This document shows positions 1-7,666 of a DNA stretch of 64,000 nt, in pieces. A model generated the notes under the pieces. It saw nothing but the letters and a program-made list of their open reading frames with translations, was not told the origin of the DNA and did not search any database. Position 1 is the first letter of the stretch, and each line of letters begins with the position of its first letter. Source of the DNA: Leminorella grimontii ATCC 33999 = DSM 5078 (GTDB lineage Bacteria > Pseudomonadota > Gammaproteobacteria > Enterobacterales > Enterobacteriaceae); assembly GCF_000439085.1 (NCBI RefSeq), contig NZ_AUUA01000004.1, positions 116,773-180,772 of the forward strand, given 5' to 3'. Position numbers and translations under genes: made by a program.

Positions 1-1204
1 GGCTATTCGCGATCAGTACAACGATCCTCGTCGTACCGAAATCACCGCCAACACCGCCGATATCAATATCGAAGACCTGATCGAGCAGGAGAACGTGGTT
101 GTGACGCTGTCCCATCAGGGCTATGTCAAGTACCAGCCGCTGTCCGACTACGAGGCTCAGCGTCGCGGCGGCAAGGGTAAATCGGCTGCGCGCATTAAAG
201 AAGAAGACTTTATCGAACGCCTGCTGGTGGCCAATACGCACGATACTATTCTGTGCTTCTCCAGCCGCGGCCGCCTGTACTGGCTGAAAGTGTATCAGCT
301 GCCTGAGGCAAGCCGCGGCGCTCGCGGTCGACCCATCATCAACATTCTGCCGCTGGAACAGGATGAGCGCATTACCGCCATTCTGCCGGTTCGCGAATAT
401 GAAGAGGGCCGCAACGTCTTTATGGCGACCGCCAACGGTACCGTGAAGAAGACCCAGTTGACCGAATTCAGCCGTCCGCGCAGCGCGGGCATTATCGCTA
501 TCACGCTGAATGACGGCGACGAGCTGATCGGTGTTGACGTCACCGGCGGTTCCAACGAAGTCATGCTGTTCTCCGCTATGGGTAAAGTGGTTCGCTTCTC
601 TGAGGCGGCGGTTCGCTCCATGGGCCGCACCGCTGCCGGCGTTCGCGGTATCCGTCTGGCCGACGGCGACAAGGTGGTTTCACTTATCGTTCCTTACGGC
701 AGCGACAAGCCGCAGGTAGCGGGCGATGAGGCGCTGGAGGACGACGAAGCGCTGGTTAACGACGACCTGCCGGAAGATGACGACGATGACGGCGTAGAGG
801 AAGCCACCTCCAGCGGCATCGGCGATATTCTGACGGTGACGGAAAACGGTTTCGGCAAGCGCACCAGCCTGAGCAGCTATCCGACCAAGTCGCGCGGCAC
901 CAAGGGGGTTATCTCCATCAAGGTGAGCGAGCGCAACGGTCAGGTAGTCGGCGCAGTGCAGGTCGATGCCTGCGACCAAATCATGCTTATCACCGACGCC
1001 GGTACGCTGGTTCGTACGCGCGTGGCGGAAGTCAGCGTCGTGGGCCGTAATGCTCAGGGCGTAACGATTATCCGTACGGCGGAAGACGAGCGCGTCGTTG
1101 GCCTGCAGCGGGTTGCCGATGCGGAAGAGGATGACGAAAACGTCTGTGACGAAGAGGCGCTGGAGGGTGATACCGATACGGTATCGTCTTCTGACGAAGA
1201 GTAA
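1..1204 (+). CDS. gyrA: DNA gyrase subunit A, C-terminal part (5' end outside window)
   Basis: GyrA is the DNA-breaking and wrapping subunit of gyrase, which introduces negative supercoils. Only the C-terminal part is present; it is open from base 2 in frame with no start codon. The visible part is the DNA-wrapping beta-pinwheel. The GyrA box QRRGGKG is present near the left end, followed by the repeated blades (for example [34 protein letters not shown]). An acidic insert (EDDDDD) separates two blades and the protein ends in the usual acidic tail rich in Glu, Asp and Ser. A strong terminator follows the stop, so gyrA ends its own transcript. The identity is secure; the catalytic tyrosine and quinolone-resistance region lie outside the window. 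Confidence 0.97.
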   Translation, partial: AIRDQYNDPRRTEITANTADINIEDLIEQENVVVTLSHQGYVKYQPLSDYEAQRRGGKGKSAARIKEEDFIERLLVANTHDTILCFSSRGRLYWLKVYQLPEASRGARGRPIINILPLEQDERITAILPVREYEEGRNVFMATANGTVKKTQLTEFSRPRSAGIIAITLNDGDELIGVDVTGGSNEVMLFSAMGKVVRFSEAAVRSMGRTAAGVRGIRLADGDKVVSLIVPYGSDKPQVAGDEALEDDEALVNDDLPEDDDDDGVEEATSSGIGDILTVTENGFGKRTSLSSYPTKSRGTKGVISIKVSERNGQVVGAVQVDACDQIMLITDAGTLVRTRVAEVSVVGRNAQGVTIIRTAEDERVVGLQRVADAEEDDENVCDEEALEGDTDTVSSSDEE

Positions 1205-1228
1205 GCCGCCTTACCGTCAGTGAATAGA

Positions 1229-1260
1229 AAAAGCCGATGCGAAAGCGTCGGCTTTTCTTT
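1229..1260 (+). terminator. Rho-independent terminator of gyrA
   Basis: A GC-rich stem (GCCGATGC pairing with GCGTCGGC, one G-T pair) has a GAAA tetraloop, with A residues before it and a TTTTCTTTT tract after it. It starts about 25 bases after the gyrA stop. Confidence 0.85.
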
Positions 1261-1290
1261 TACATGGAGTGCGTAAGACAATGCGGTCCG

Positions 1291-1533
1291 CTACTGATAG
1301 GCATCAAACCAATCGTCGGCGCTTTCCCAGGTTTGCTGAAGGATTTCGCTCACCAGCTCCTTATCCGACTTCATTCCACCTAGAACCGTAATGTCATTAG
1401 CGCTGCCGCGCCGCACTCTGACGCGCACGTCGGCAAAATGGCAAAACAGCCGCTTTTCCAGCTCTTCCTTCAGCGCGGCTTCGGCTCCGTTGGGGAGAAC
1501 GTCTTCTTTGCGTATAGAGATTTCAACCTGCAT
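1291..1533 (-). CDS. dinI: DinI family SOS protein
   Basis: This 80-residue protein matches DinI over its whole length: an N-terminal MQVEISIRK strand, a central charged helix (ALKEELEKRL) and the characteristic C-terminal SEILQQTWESADDWF segment. In E. coli, DinI binds RecA filaments and tunes the SOS response and UmuD cleavage. The gene converges on gyrA, with about 85 bases between the two stops. A near-consensus LexA site lies 22 bases upstream of the start codon, which supports SOS control directly from sequence. DinI paralogues such as ImpC or MsgA-type proteins are the alternative name; family membership is not in doubt. Confidence 0.9.
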   Translation of the reverse strand: MQVEISIRKEDVLPNGAEAALKEELEKRLFCHFADVRVRVRRGSANDITVLGGMKSDKELVSEILQQTWESADDWFDAYQ

Positions 1534-1555
1534 GATTGACCTCGAGATTAAAAAA

Positions 1556-1575
1556 TACTGTATATTTATATAGTA
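1556..1575 (-). promoter_or_regulatory. LexA (SOS) box upstream of dinI
   Basis: The 20-mer tactgtatatttatatagta matches the LexA consensus TACTG(TA)5CAGTA at 18 of 20 positions. Its only deviations are in the spacer and at the first base of the right half-site. It sits just upstream of the dinI start on the minus strand. Confidence 0.85.
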
Positions 1576-1754
1576 TATTAAGCCGAAAAATAAGGCAAAC
1601 GTCCTTTATTACTCATTTTTGCGGATATTGGGAAAATTACATAAACTCATAGTTGCAATGCGTTACTAATTTGCTTTGTATTATGCATTACTTTGTTAAA
1701 TAGAATTTTTCAAATTTTTTAGGGGGATAGAATCACTTAAACGGAGGTATAAAC

Positions 1755-3077
1755 ATGCCTGATGTCCTTATCGTGAAAGAAAGCCGTTCCGTTTTTTCTG
1801 GAAAAATCACTCCTCTGGTCGCCCATGAGGGGCTTTCGATATGCGTTGTGAAGAACGTTTGTGACGTCGAACGATGCATCAAGCGAGAATGCCCGTCTGT
1901 CATATTTTTTGATATGAATATGCTGCACGGCCAGCACATTGACTTTTCTTTGCTGAGAAGCGCCAGCGTTATTATGCTTACGGATCATGCTGCTACCGGG
2001 TCAACGCTGAGAGCGATACATATTAACGGCCCTGAGAACCGCATTGAGGCAGTGGGTGAACAGCAGCTGCGAGGCCTGCTGTCTCAGGTCAAACGTACGG
2101 CAAGATCGGCCGATAGGGCTAGAAACGGCGCCGCGAAGATTAGGACGTGCGATCGCTTCGGCTCGCTTTATGGGCGCTCCCCGCTGATGCGTCACGTCTA
2201 TGAACAAATTGCCTGCGTTGCGCCAACGAATGCGACGGTCCTTATCGTTGGCGAAAGCGGTACGGGTAAAGAGCAGGTTGCCCAGACTATTCACACCTTG
2301 AGCGCTCGCGCTCAGCAGGGCTTTATTCCGATAAACTGTGGCGCAATCTCTGCACAGTTGGTAGAAAGCGAACTGTTTGGCCACGAAAAGGGAAGCTTTA
2401 CCGGCGCGGACTCTCTGCGCCGGGGGTTGTTTGAGCAGGCCAATGGCGGAACGCTTTTTCTGGACGAAGTGACGGAGATGTCGAGCGAGCTGCAGGTAAA
2501 GTTTCTACGGGTGCTGGAAACGGGAAGCTTTATGCGCGTCGGTTCGTCCGGCCTTCGCGACGTTGATGCGCGCATTATCGCCGCGACGAACGCACAGCCT
2601 GAAAAGGCGGTCGCTTCAGGGAAGCTGCGGGAGGATCTGTATTACCGCCTGAACGTTTTCCCCATTCAACTGCCCCCGCTGCGCGAACGGCGTGAAGATA
2701 TACCGATTTTGGCAGAGCATTTTCTTCAGCAGGTTTGTAAGCGGGAAGGGCGCACGAAGCGCTTTCTGCCCTCCACGATTATTCAAATGTGTGACTATGA
2801 CTGGCCAGGTAACGTTCGTGAACTGCGTAACGCGGTACAGCGTGGATTTATCATGAGCCGCGGCGATAGCATCGGTAGCGAGTGGCGGGTACAGGCTTTT
2901 CAGGAGCCGGACAAGCGCCTGCTGATTGACGCCGAGCGAGAGCTTATTTTTACGACGCTTGAACGTTTTCACGGGCACAGAGAGAAAACCGCTGCGGCGC
3001 TGGGGGTGAGCCTCAAGACGCTCTACAACCGCTTAAAAAAATATGGTACTGGGCCTGACGGCGGCGAACGTCGGTAA
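1755..3077 (+). CDS. Sigma-54-dependent activator with degenerate receiver domain
   Basis: This bacterial enhancer-binding protein has 440 residues. Residues 1-115 resemble a response-regulator receiver: FFDMN places Asp53 at the phospho-acceptor position, but the usual N-terminal acidic pair is reduced to VKES, so phosphorylation is doubtful. The AAA+ domain (about 135-365) carries Walker A GESGTGKE (166-173), the sigma-54 contact loop as GSFTGA (213-218, a variant of GAFTGA) and Walker B GGTLFLDE (231-238). A Fis-type helix-turn-helix closes the protein (about 405-428, KTAAALGVSLKTLYNRL). The start has a strong ribosome site (ACGGAGG). No sensor kinase is adjacent. A palindrome overlaps its stop and a -24/-12 promoter follows, so it very likely activates the downstream BON/CsbD cluster. 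The activating signal is unknown. Confidence 0.88.
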   Translation: MPDVLIVKESRSVFSGKITPLVAHEGLSICVVKNVCDVERCIKRECPSVIFFDMNMLHGQHIDFSLLRSASVIMLTDHAATGSTLRAIHINGPENRIEAVGEQQLRGLLSQVKRTARSADRARNGAAKIRTCDRFGSLYGRSPLMRHVYEQIACVAPTNATVLIVGESGTGKEQVAQTIHTLSARAQQGFIPINCGAISAQLVESELFGHEKGSFTGADSLRRGLFEQANGGTLFLDEVTEMSSELQVKFLRVLETGSFMRVGSSGLRDVDARIIAATNAQPEKAVASGKLREDLYYRLNVFPIQLPPLRERREDIPILAEHFLQQVCKREGRTKRFLPSTIIQMCDYDWPGNVRELRNAVQRGFIMSRGDSIGSEWRVQAFQEPDKRLLIDAERELIFTTLERFHGHREKTAAALGVSLKTLYNRLKKYGTGPDGGERR

Positions 3078-3099
3078 AATTTACCGGAAGATCGGTAAA
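3072..3099 (+). promoter_or_regulatory. Predicted enhancer (UAS) for the sigma-54 activator
   Basis: CGGTAAA-A-TTTACCG (3072-3086) is a perfect 7-1-7 palindrome, and a third copy of the half-site, CGGTAAA, follows at 3093-3099. It lies about 130 bp upstream of the sigma-54 promoter, a normal distance for an enhancer, and overlaps the activator's own stop codon. Function is inferred from position and symmetry. Confidence 0.6.
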
Positions 3100-3216
3100 A
3101 AGCGCGTTCCTTTCTCGCTGAGCTTTGTTTTTCCCCTTAAATAGCTCTTTTTTGTTTTCCCTTAATAAATAGCGTGATACGCAAATATCCTTTTGGATAT
3201 GCCTTCTCCTTACGCG

Positions 3217-3233
3217 TTGGCACGCCCGTTGCT
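3217..3233 (+). promoter_or_regulatory. Sigma-54 (-24/-12) promoter
   Basis: TTGGCACGCCCGTTGCT matches the sigma-54 consensus YTGGCACG-N4-TTGCW at every defined position. It points toward the four-gene cluster starting at 3318, leaving a leader of about 75 bases. Confidence 0.9.
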
Positions 3234-3317
3234 TAATGGTAGAGGCGCGGCGGCGTTTTTGAAAACGATGCCGTGATGAATTGATTCTATTTATTAGGCT
3301 TATTTGAGGAGGAAACC

Positions 3318-3464
3318 ATGACTCAGACAAAAAGGCCGGTGCCTGAAGATTGTCAAAACGAGACGTTTCAGGATGAGAAAGAGAGAAGGAGAGACGACGA
3401 AATGGGTGCTCAGCCGCGGGAGAAGGAAGAGGCGTACAACGATAAAAAACGGGAAAAGCCGTGA
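3318..3464 (+). CDS. 48-residue highly charged protein, first gene of sigma-54 cluster
   Basis: This is a short ORF of 48 codons with an excellent ribosome site (GAGGAGG) five bases before the ATG. The product is almost entirely hydrophilic, with runs such as DEKERRRDDE and EKEEAYNDKKREKP and no membrane segment or signal peptide; it is probably disordered. It is the first gene after the -24/-12 promoter and ends 17 bases before the BON-protein start, so it should be co-transcribed. I do not recognise a family. Its charge pattern is reminiscent of small stress-induced hydrophilic proteins, which is only a resemblance. Confidence 0.65.
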   Translation: MTQTKRPVPEDCQNETFQDEKERRRDDEMGAQPREKEEAYNDKKREKP

Positions 3465-3481
3465 GGCGGATGGAGGCAGCG

Positions 3482-3847
3482 ATGAAAACGATAAACGTAG
3501 TATCTAACGTGCTGGCGGTAGTATTTTTTTCCGGCTTCGTCCTGTGGGTACAGGCTGCCGAGTCGGAAAAGAATCCGTTCGGCGAAAGCGCTCAGACGAC
3601 GAAAGAGACGAAGAAAAATAGCGACGATAGCTTTATTGACGACGCCGGGCTGACGGCCAAAGTGAAAAGCGCATTGGCCGGTGAGGCGGGTCTGAAAACG
3701 TTGAAGCTCAACGTTGACAGCCATAATGGCAACGTCATCGTTACAGGGACCGTGAAAAGCGTGCGCGATAAAGAGGCAATAGGGCGCGCCGTAAGTGGCG
3801 TAAAGGGCGTTGAATCATTTAATAACGCCGTCACCATTCAACCATAG
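3482..3847 (+). CDS. Exported BON-domain protein (OsmY-like)
   Basis: This 121-residue protein has an N-terminal signal sequence (hydrophobic stretch to about residue 25, ending VQAAES) and one BON domain from about residue 50. The BON pattern is clear: DDAGLTAKVKSAL, then LNVDSHNGNVIVTGTV, then GVKGVESFNNAVTI. BON domains bind phospholipid surfaces; OsmY and related periplasmic proteins are induced by osmotic and envelope stress. I chose the ATG at 3482 because GGAGG sits six bases upstream; an earlier in-frame GTG overlaps the preceding gene and would spoil the signal peptide. It lies second in the sigma-54 cluster. Confidence 0.82.
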   Translation: MKTINVVSNVLAVVFFSGFVLWVQAAESEKNPFGESAQTTKETKKNSDDSFIDDAGLTAKVKSALAGEAGLKTLKLNVDSHNGNVIVTGTVKSVRDKEAIGRAVSGVKGVESFNNAVTIQP

Positions 3848-3870
3848 CGAGCGGTTACAGAGGGTAATCT

Positions 3871-4068
3871 ATGAACTGGGATATTGTGGAAGGCAACTGG
3901 AAACAGTTGAAGGGTGCCGTTAAGGAGAAGTGGGGAAAGCTGACCGACGACGAGCTTGACCAAATTGCCGGGCGGCGGGAGCAGCTGGTCGGAAGAATAC
4001 AGGAAAGTTACGGCATCTCTAAAGACGAGGCCGAAAAGCAGATTAAAGAGTGGGAAACGCGTAACTAG
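3871..4068 (+). CDS. CsbD family stress protein
   Basis: This small protein of 65 residues begins MNWDIVEGNWKQLKGAVKEKWG, the hallmark of the CsbD family (E. coli YjbJ). CsbD proteins are abundant general-stress proteins of unknown biochemical role: soluble, charged and mostly helical. The gene follows the BON gene by 23 bases, with GAGGG before its start, and forms part of the sigma-54 cluster. In Bacillus csbD depends on the general-stress sigma factor; placement behind a sigma-54 promoter here would be a different control logic. Confidence 0.9.
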   Translation: MNWDIVEGNWKQLKGAVKEKWGKLTDDELDQIAGRREQLVGRIQESYGISKDEAEKQIKEWETRN

Positions 4069-4197
4069 TACGCGTCTCTCTTCGGTGAGCAAAGAGGAGG
4101 GCAATAAACCGCTGTGCTTATTGCCTTTCTCTAGGCGACGTTTCATCACGACGTATCACTTGATCTTGTGCAGAGTGGATATTACGGGGGAATTCAT

Positions 4198-4356
4198 ATG
4201 CTTTATTACGCCCTGCTGTTTTTTGTCATTGCCCTGATTGCCGCCGCGTTTGGCTTTGGCGGCATCGCCGCCGGGGCGGTGGGGATTGCAAAGATTCTCT
4301 TTTTTGTCTTCCTCGCCCTGTTTGTCGTCGCGCTATTTGCGGGGCTGCGGCGCTGA
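4198..4356 (+). CDS. DUF1328 (YtjA-type) small membrane protein
   Basis: This 52-residue protein is nearly all hydrophobic and has two predicted membrane helices separated by a glycine/alanine-rich turn ([15 protein letters not shown]), ending in GLRR. That matches the DUF1328/UPF0391 family, exemplified by E. coli YtjA, whose role is unknown. The ATG at 4198 is chosen because GGGGG lies seven bases upstream and the family starts at MLYYALLFF. It is the last gene of the sigma-54 cluster; the 129-base gap before it could hold a separate start point, though I see no clear promoter. Confidence 0.85.
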   Translation: MLYYALLFFVIALIAAAFGFGGIAAGAVGIAKILFFVFLALFVVALFAGLRR

Positions 4357-4371
4357 TTTCCGATTTGCTTG

Positions 4372-4420
4372 GCTATCAAGGGGCTTAAGCAAAAAGCCGA
4401 ACGCCCCGATTTTTGATAGC
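4372..4420. repeat. Inverted repeat after the stress cluster, possible bidirectional terminator
   Basis: GCTATCAA at 4372-4379 pairs with TTGATAGC at 4413-4420, and GGGGC pairs with GCCCC inside. It lies between two convergent genes, which favours a terminator, but a strong T tract is lacking on the plus strand. Confidence 0.45.
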
Positions 4421-4434
4421 TGCGTGGGATTGGC

Positions 4435-5214
4435 CTAGGCGTCGATATGTATCGAGAACCCGGATTGCTCTGGCATGATGTTGGCACTTAAGGTTAAGCT
4501 GGGAATGACGTAGTCCCCATCGTTTTGTCGCCGAAATGCGATGGGGGGTATGTTCCATAAATTATCCAGCTTTTGGCCCAGTTCGTCCTGAATATGGGCC
4601 ATTCTTTTTTGGTCCATTTTTCCCGTCCGATAGATAACCGACGGAGGGAGAACGTCGAATCCCGGATACCAAAGAACGCCGTGGTGTATGGGAAACAGGA
4701 GGTCGTCCATAGGGCCATTAATGCCTCTGGCGCTGTAGTGGGGTTCCCAGCCGCCGACGGTGACGAGCAACATGGCACGCTTTCCCTTCATAACGCCGTC
4801 GCCAAAGCGGTCACCCCAGTGCGTATCAGAATGCTCGCCAACGCCGTAAGCAAAGCCATAGGCATAAACCCTGTCTATCCAGCCTTTAAGTATGGCGGGC
4901 ATGGAGTACCACCATAGAGGAAACTGGAGAATAAGCGCATCGGCCCACAGGAGCTTTTTCTGCTCTTTGGCGATATCCACACTCTGTGTTCCTTGCTCAA
5001 AGGCCTTTTGGGAATCCAGCGACGGGTGAAAGGGGGCGGTTTTATCTCTGTGCGGAAAATCGTCGGCATCGAGAGCGGACTTCCACTTCATGGCGTAAAG
5101 ATCGGATACCTGAACGCGGTGTCCTGATTTTTCTAACCTGTTGACGGTGAACTCTTTGAGTGAACCGTTAAGAGAAGTGGGTTCCGGGTGGGCGTAAACC
5201 AAAAGTATGTTCAT
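4435..5214 (-). CDS. NAD(P)H:quinone oxidoreductase-like flavoprotein
   Basis: This is a flavodoxin-fold oxidoreductase of 259 residues in the NQO1/Flavodoxin_2 family. The N-terminal strand and phosphate-binding turn (NILLVYAHPEPTSLNGSL), the WADALILQFPLWWYSMPAILKGWIDRV segment (split across the flavin site) and the GGWEPHY motif after the fourth strand are all visible. Such enzymes use FMN or FAD and NAD(P)H for two-electron reduction of quinones or electrophiles. I placed the start at the second ATG because the ribosome site GGAG touches the first ATG and is correctly spaced for the second. It is divergent from a LysR gene, its probable regulator. Confidence 0.82.
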   Translation of the reverse strand: MNILLVYAHPEPTSLNGSLKEFTVNRLEKSGHRVQVSDLYAMKWKSALDADDFPHRDKTAPFHPSLDSQKAFEQGTQSVDIAKEQKKLLWADALILQFPLWWYSMPAILKGWIDRVYAYGFAYGVGEHSDTHWGDRFGDGVMKGKRAMLLVTVGGWEPHYSARGINGPMDDLLFPIHHGVLWYPGFDVLPPSVIYRTGKMDQKRMAHIQDELGQKLDNLWNIPPIAFRRQNDGDYVIPSLTLSANIMPEQSGFSIHIDA

Positions 5215-5301
5215 TAATAGCATCTCCGTGTAAATGTCTATCGCAGAATAGGGGATGACTATGTATAGTAAAAATTGATAATTAATATATTTGATATAGC
5301 T

Positions 5302-6195
5302 ATGGTTAATTTGATGAGGCTGGATCTTAACCTGCTGATAACGCTGGACGTTTTGTTAAAAGAAAAGAACGTCTCGCGCGCGGCGCGGCGATTAAACCTG
5401 TCCCAGCCTTCGGTAAGCGTTCAGTTGGCTAAGCTTCGGGAGTATATGAACGATCCTCTACTGCTGCCCGCCGCCAGGGGAATGCGTCCTACCGCCAGAG
5501 CCGAGGCGCTTCAAAAACCGCTGGAACAGGCGCTTTTAGCGCTAACGCAGGCTGTTTCTCCGCCCGATGAATTTAACCCCATGAATTCGTCCCACGAATG
5601 GCGCGTTATGGCGTCAGACTATAGTGAAATGACGATATTGCTCCCGGTGCTGGGCGCGCTTCGTCGTAAAGCGCCGGGAACTCGGCTGGCGGTATTTGAG
5701 AACGTGCCCGAGAAAATCTCCCGGCTGGTGGAGCAGGGGGATATCGATCTGGCGTTTCACACTCGAAACGACGCGCCGCCGGGCCTGAGAAGCCGAAAGT
5801 TGTTTACCGAACGCTACGTGCTTGCCTGCCGGGCCGCTCATCCTTTGCTTACGGCAGCGCCGTCCGTCGAGCAGTTTTGCTCGTTGGAACACGTTATCGT
5901 TTCGCCCGATGGCGGCGGCTTTTATGGCGAGACGGACAGGGCGTTGGCTGCAATCGGGACATCCCGACGCGTCGTGCTGTCGGTGCCGCACTTTATGTTT
6001 TTGGTTCCCATCCTGATGAAAACCGACCTGGTCGCGATGCTGCCTTCCCGATTAGCTGCGGATATCCCAAACCTTGTAACCTATGAGCCGCCGGTTGAGG
6101 TTCCCCCTATGGAAATGCTGATGCTGTGGCATGAACGTTTGCACAGGGATCCTGCACACCAGTGGCTGAGAGAGTTTATTGCCGGTGTGGTTTAA
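5302..6195 (+). CDS. LysR family transcriptional regulator
   Basis: The N-terminal winged helix-turn-helix is typical of NodD/LeuO-like LysR proteins (DLNLLITLDVLLKEKNVSRAA, split by the turn, then LNLSQPSVSVQLAKLREY). The C-terminal effector domain contains WRVMASDYSEMTILLPVL and the expected LAFHTR and YVLACRAAHPLL elements. The start is uncertain: ATG at 5302 or 5314 both give a normal length and neither has a good ribosome site. It faces away from the quinone-reductase gene across about 90 bases, the usual arrangement for a LysR regulator and its target. The effector is not evident. Confidence 0.85.
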   Translation: MVNLMRLDLNLLITLDVLLKEKNVSRAARRLNLSQPSVSVQLAKLREYMNDPLLLPAARGMRPTARAEALQKPLEQALLALTQAVSPPDEFNPMNSSHEWRVMASDYSEMTILLPVLGALRRKAPGTRLAVFENVPEKISRLVEQGDIDLAFHTRNDAPPGLRSRKLFTERYVLACRAAHPLLTAAPSVEQFCSLEHVIVSPDGGGFYGETDRALAAIGTSRRVVLSVPHFMFLVPILMKTDLVAMLPSRLAADIPNLVTYEPPVEVPPMEMLMLWHERLHRDPAHQWLREFIAGVV

Positions 6196-6249
6196 CCCTT
6201 GGTTTTAAGGCCTTTTGCTTCTCTAAGCGATTGGAAAAATTCAGCAACA

Positions 6250-6282
6250 TGAATTTTTTTCATGCCCCGTGAAATTTCCTCA
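6250..6282 (+). promoter_or_regulatory. Tandem MetR-type operators
   Basis: TGAATTTTTTTCA (6250-6262) fits the MetR consensus TGAA-N5-TTCA exactly; TGAAATTTCCTCA (6270-6282) fits with one mismatch. The two are spaced 20 bp apart, two helical turns, as in known MetR-activated promoters. They lie about 90 bp upstream of a MetE-like gene. Confidence 0.65.
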
Positions 6283-6322
6283 TTTGCCAGACAGTGGCCT
6301 GCATGTCAATAATTAGCTATCC

Positions 6323-6338
6323 AGACGTTTAGCCGTCT
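6323..6338 (+). promoter_or_regulatory. MetJ operator (two tandem met boxes)
   Basis: AGACGTTT followed directly by AGCCGTCT gives two adjacent 8-bp met boxes (consensus AGACGTCT; six and seven matches). Two tandem boxes are the minimum cooperative MetJ site. It sits between the MetR sites and the start codon, so MetJ bound here would block transcription. Confidence 0.7.
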
Positions 6339-6370
6339 ATGTTAAATTGTGAATCAAATGGAGATAGCTC

Positions 6371-7474
6371 ATGCAGCGACATACCGCCCCCTACCGCGCC
6401 GACATCGTCGGCAGTTTTCTGAGACCGGACGCGATAAAAGAGGCCCGTGAACGGTTTGCCCGCGGAGAAATTGACGCCGCAGCGCTGCGCCAAGTTGAGG
6501 ATGACGCTATTCGGATTTCGGTTGAAAAGCAGTGCGCCTGCGGCCTTCACGTGGTAACCGACGGCGAGTTTCGCCGCGCGTGGTGGCATCTTGATTTCTT
6601 TGCTGGCCTGGAGGGCGTAGAGCTATACGGTGCCGAACGCGGCATTCAGTTTAAGGGCGTTCAGACCAAGGCCCAAAGCGTGCGGATAACCGGCAAGGTC
6701 GCATTTGGTAACCACCCGATGCTGAAGGACTTTCTCTTTCTGAAAAGCGTCAGCGGCAACGCCCAGCCCAAAATGACCATTCCCAGCCCCAGCGTGCTGC
6801 ACTTTCGTGGCGGCTCTGCGGCTATCGATCGTTCGGTTTACCCCGACCTGAGCGACTATTTTGATGATTTGGCAACGACGTGGCGAGATGCGATCCGCGC
6901 ATTTTATGATGCGGGCTGTCGTTACCTGCAGTTGGATGATACCGTTTGGGCTTACCTGTGCTCCGAAGAACAGCGGGCTGAGGTTCGTGCAAGGGGGGAA
7001 GATCCGGACGAGTTGACCCGAATTTACGCCCGCGTGCTGAATAAGGCGCTGGAGGGAAAGCCGGAAGATCTTACGGTAGGTTTGCACGTTTGCCGCGGTA
7101 ATTTCCGTTCGCGCTGGATCTCCGAAGGCGGCTATGAGCCGGTGGCGGAAGTGCTGTTCGGTACGGTTAACGTCGACGCTTTCTTCCTTGAATACGATAA
7201 CGATCGCTCCGGTGACTTCTCGCCGCTGCGCTTTATTCGACCGGGAAAGCAGCAGGTTGTCCTGGGCCTGATTACGACAAAAAACGGCGAGCTGGAAAAT
7301 CCGCAGAGCATTAAGGCCCGACTAAGGGAGGCATCGCAGTATGTCCCTCTGAGCCAAATTTGCTTAAGCCCTCAGTGCGGCTTTGCCTCAACGGAAGAGG
7401 GAAACTCGCTGAGCGAAGAACAGCAGTGGCAGAAGGTACGGCTGGTGGCCGAGGTCGCCGCTGAAGTGTGGTGA
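6371..7474 (+). CDS. MetE-like cobalamin-independent methionine synthase (short, C-terminal-domain form)
   Basis: This 367-residue protein corresponds to the catalytic C-terminal domain of MetE, as in the YxjG/YxjH-type proteins, without the N-terminal duplicate barrel. The zinc ligands can be placed: His239 and Cys241 in GLHVCRG, Glu274 in FFLEYD and Cys336 in SPQCGFAS. The N-terminal DIVGSFLRP and DGEFRR motifs are also present. Such enzymes transfer a methyl group to homocysteine; the donor (folate or another methyl compound) cannot be read from sequence. MetR and MetJ operators upstream tie it to methionine supply. No methyl-donor partner or transporter lies beside it. The start ATG at 6371 follows a GGAGATAG ribosome site. 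Confidence 0.85.
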   Translation: MQRHTAPYRADIVGSFLRPDAIKEARERFARGEIDAAALRQVEDDAIRISVEKQCACGLHVVTDGEFRRAWWHLDFFAGLEGVELYGAERGIQFKGVQTKAQSVRITGKVAFGNHPMLKDFLFLKSVSGNAQPKMTIPSPSVLHFRGGSAAIDRSVYPDLSDYFDDLATTWRDAIRAFYDAGCRYLQLDDTVWAYLCSEEQRAEVRARGEDPDELTRIYARVLNKALEGKPEDLTVGLHVCRGNFRSRWISEGGYEPVAEVLFGTVNVDAFFLEYDNDRSGDFSPLRFIRPGKQQVVLGLITTKNGELENPQSIKARLREASQYVPLSQICLSPQCGFASTEEGNSLSEEQQWQKVRLVAEVAAEVW

Positions 7475-7538
7475 GAAGGTCTTTTTTGATAGAAGGCGAA
7501 AAGACGTAAATCGCGCTATTTACTCGATCCCTGCAATC

Positions 7539-7560
7539 GCGGCTCTGTAATCAGAGCCGC
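7539..7560. repeat. Perfect 8-bp hairpin after the MetE-like gene
   Basis: GCGGCTCT and AGAGCCGC form a perfect stem with a six-base loop. No T tract follows, so it is not a standard terminator; it may stop transcription with Rho or stabilise the 3' end. Confidence 0.4.
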
Positions 7561-7666
7561 GTAGTTACTTAAAATGCGGCGTATTGGTACCTCTGTTAGT
7601 TCTGACAGGTGATTGCCTAAGTTCTTGTTGATATGATGGGGAGACAAACTTAAAAAGGGCATAAAA

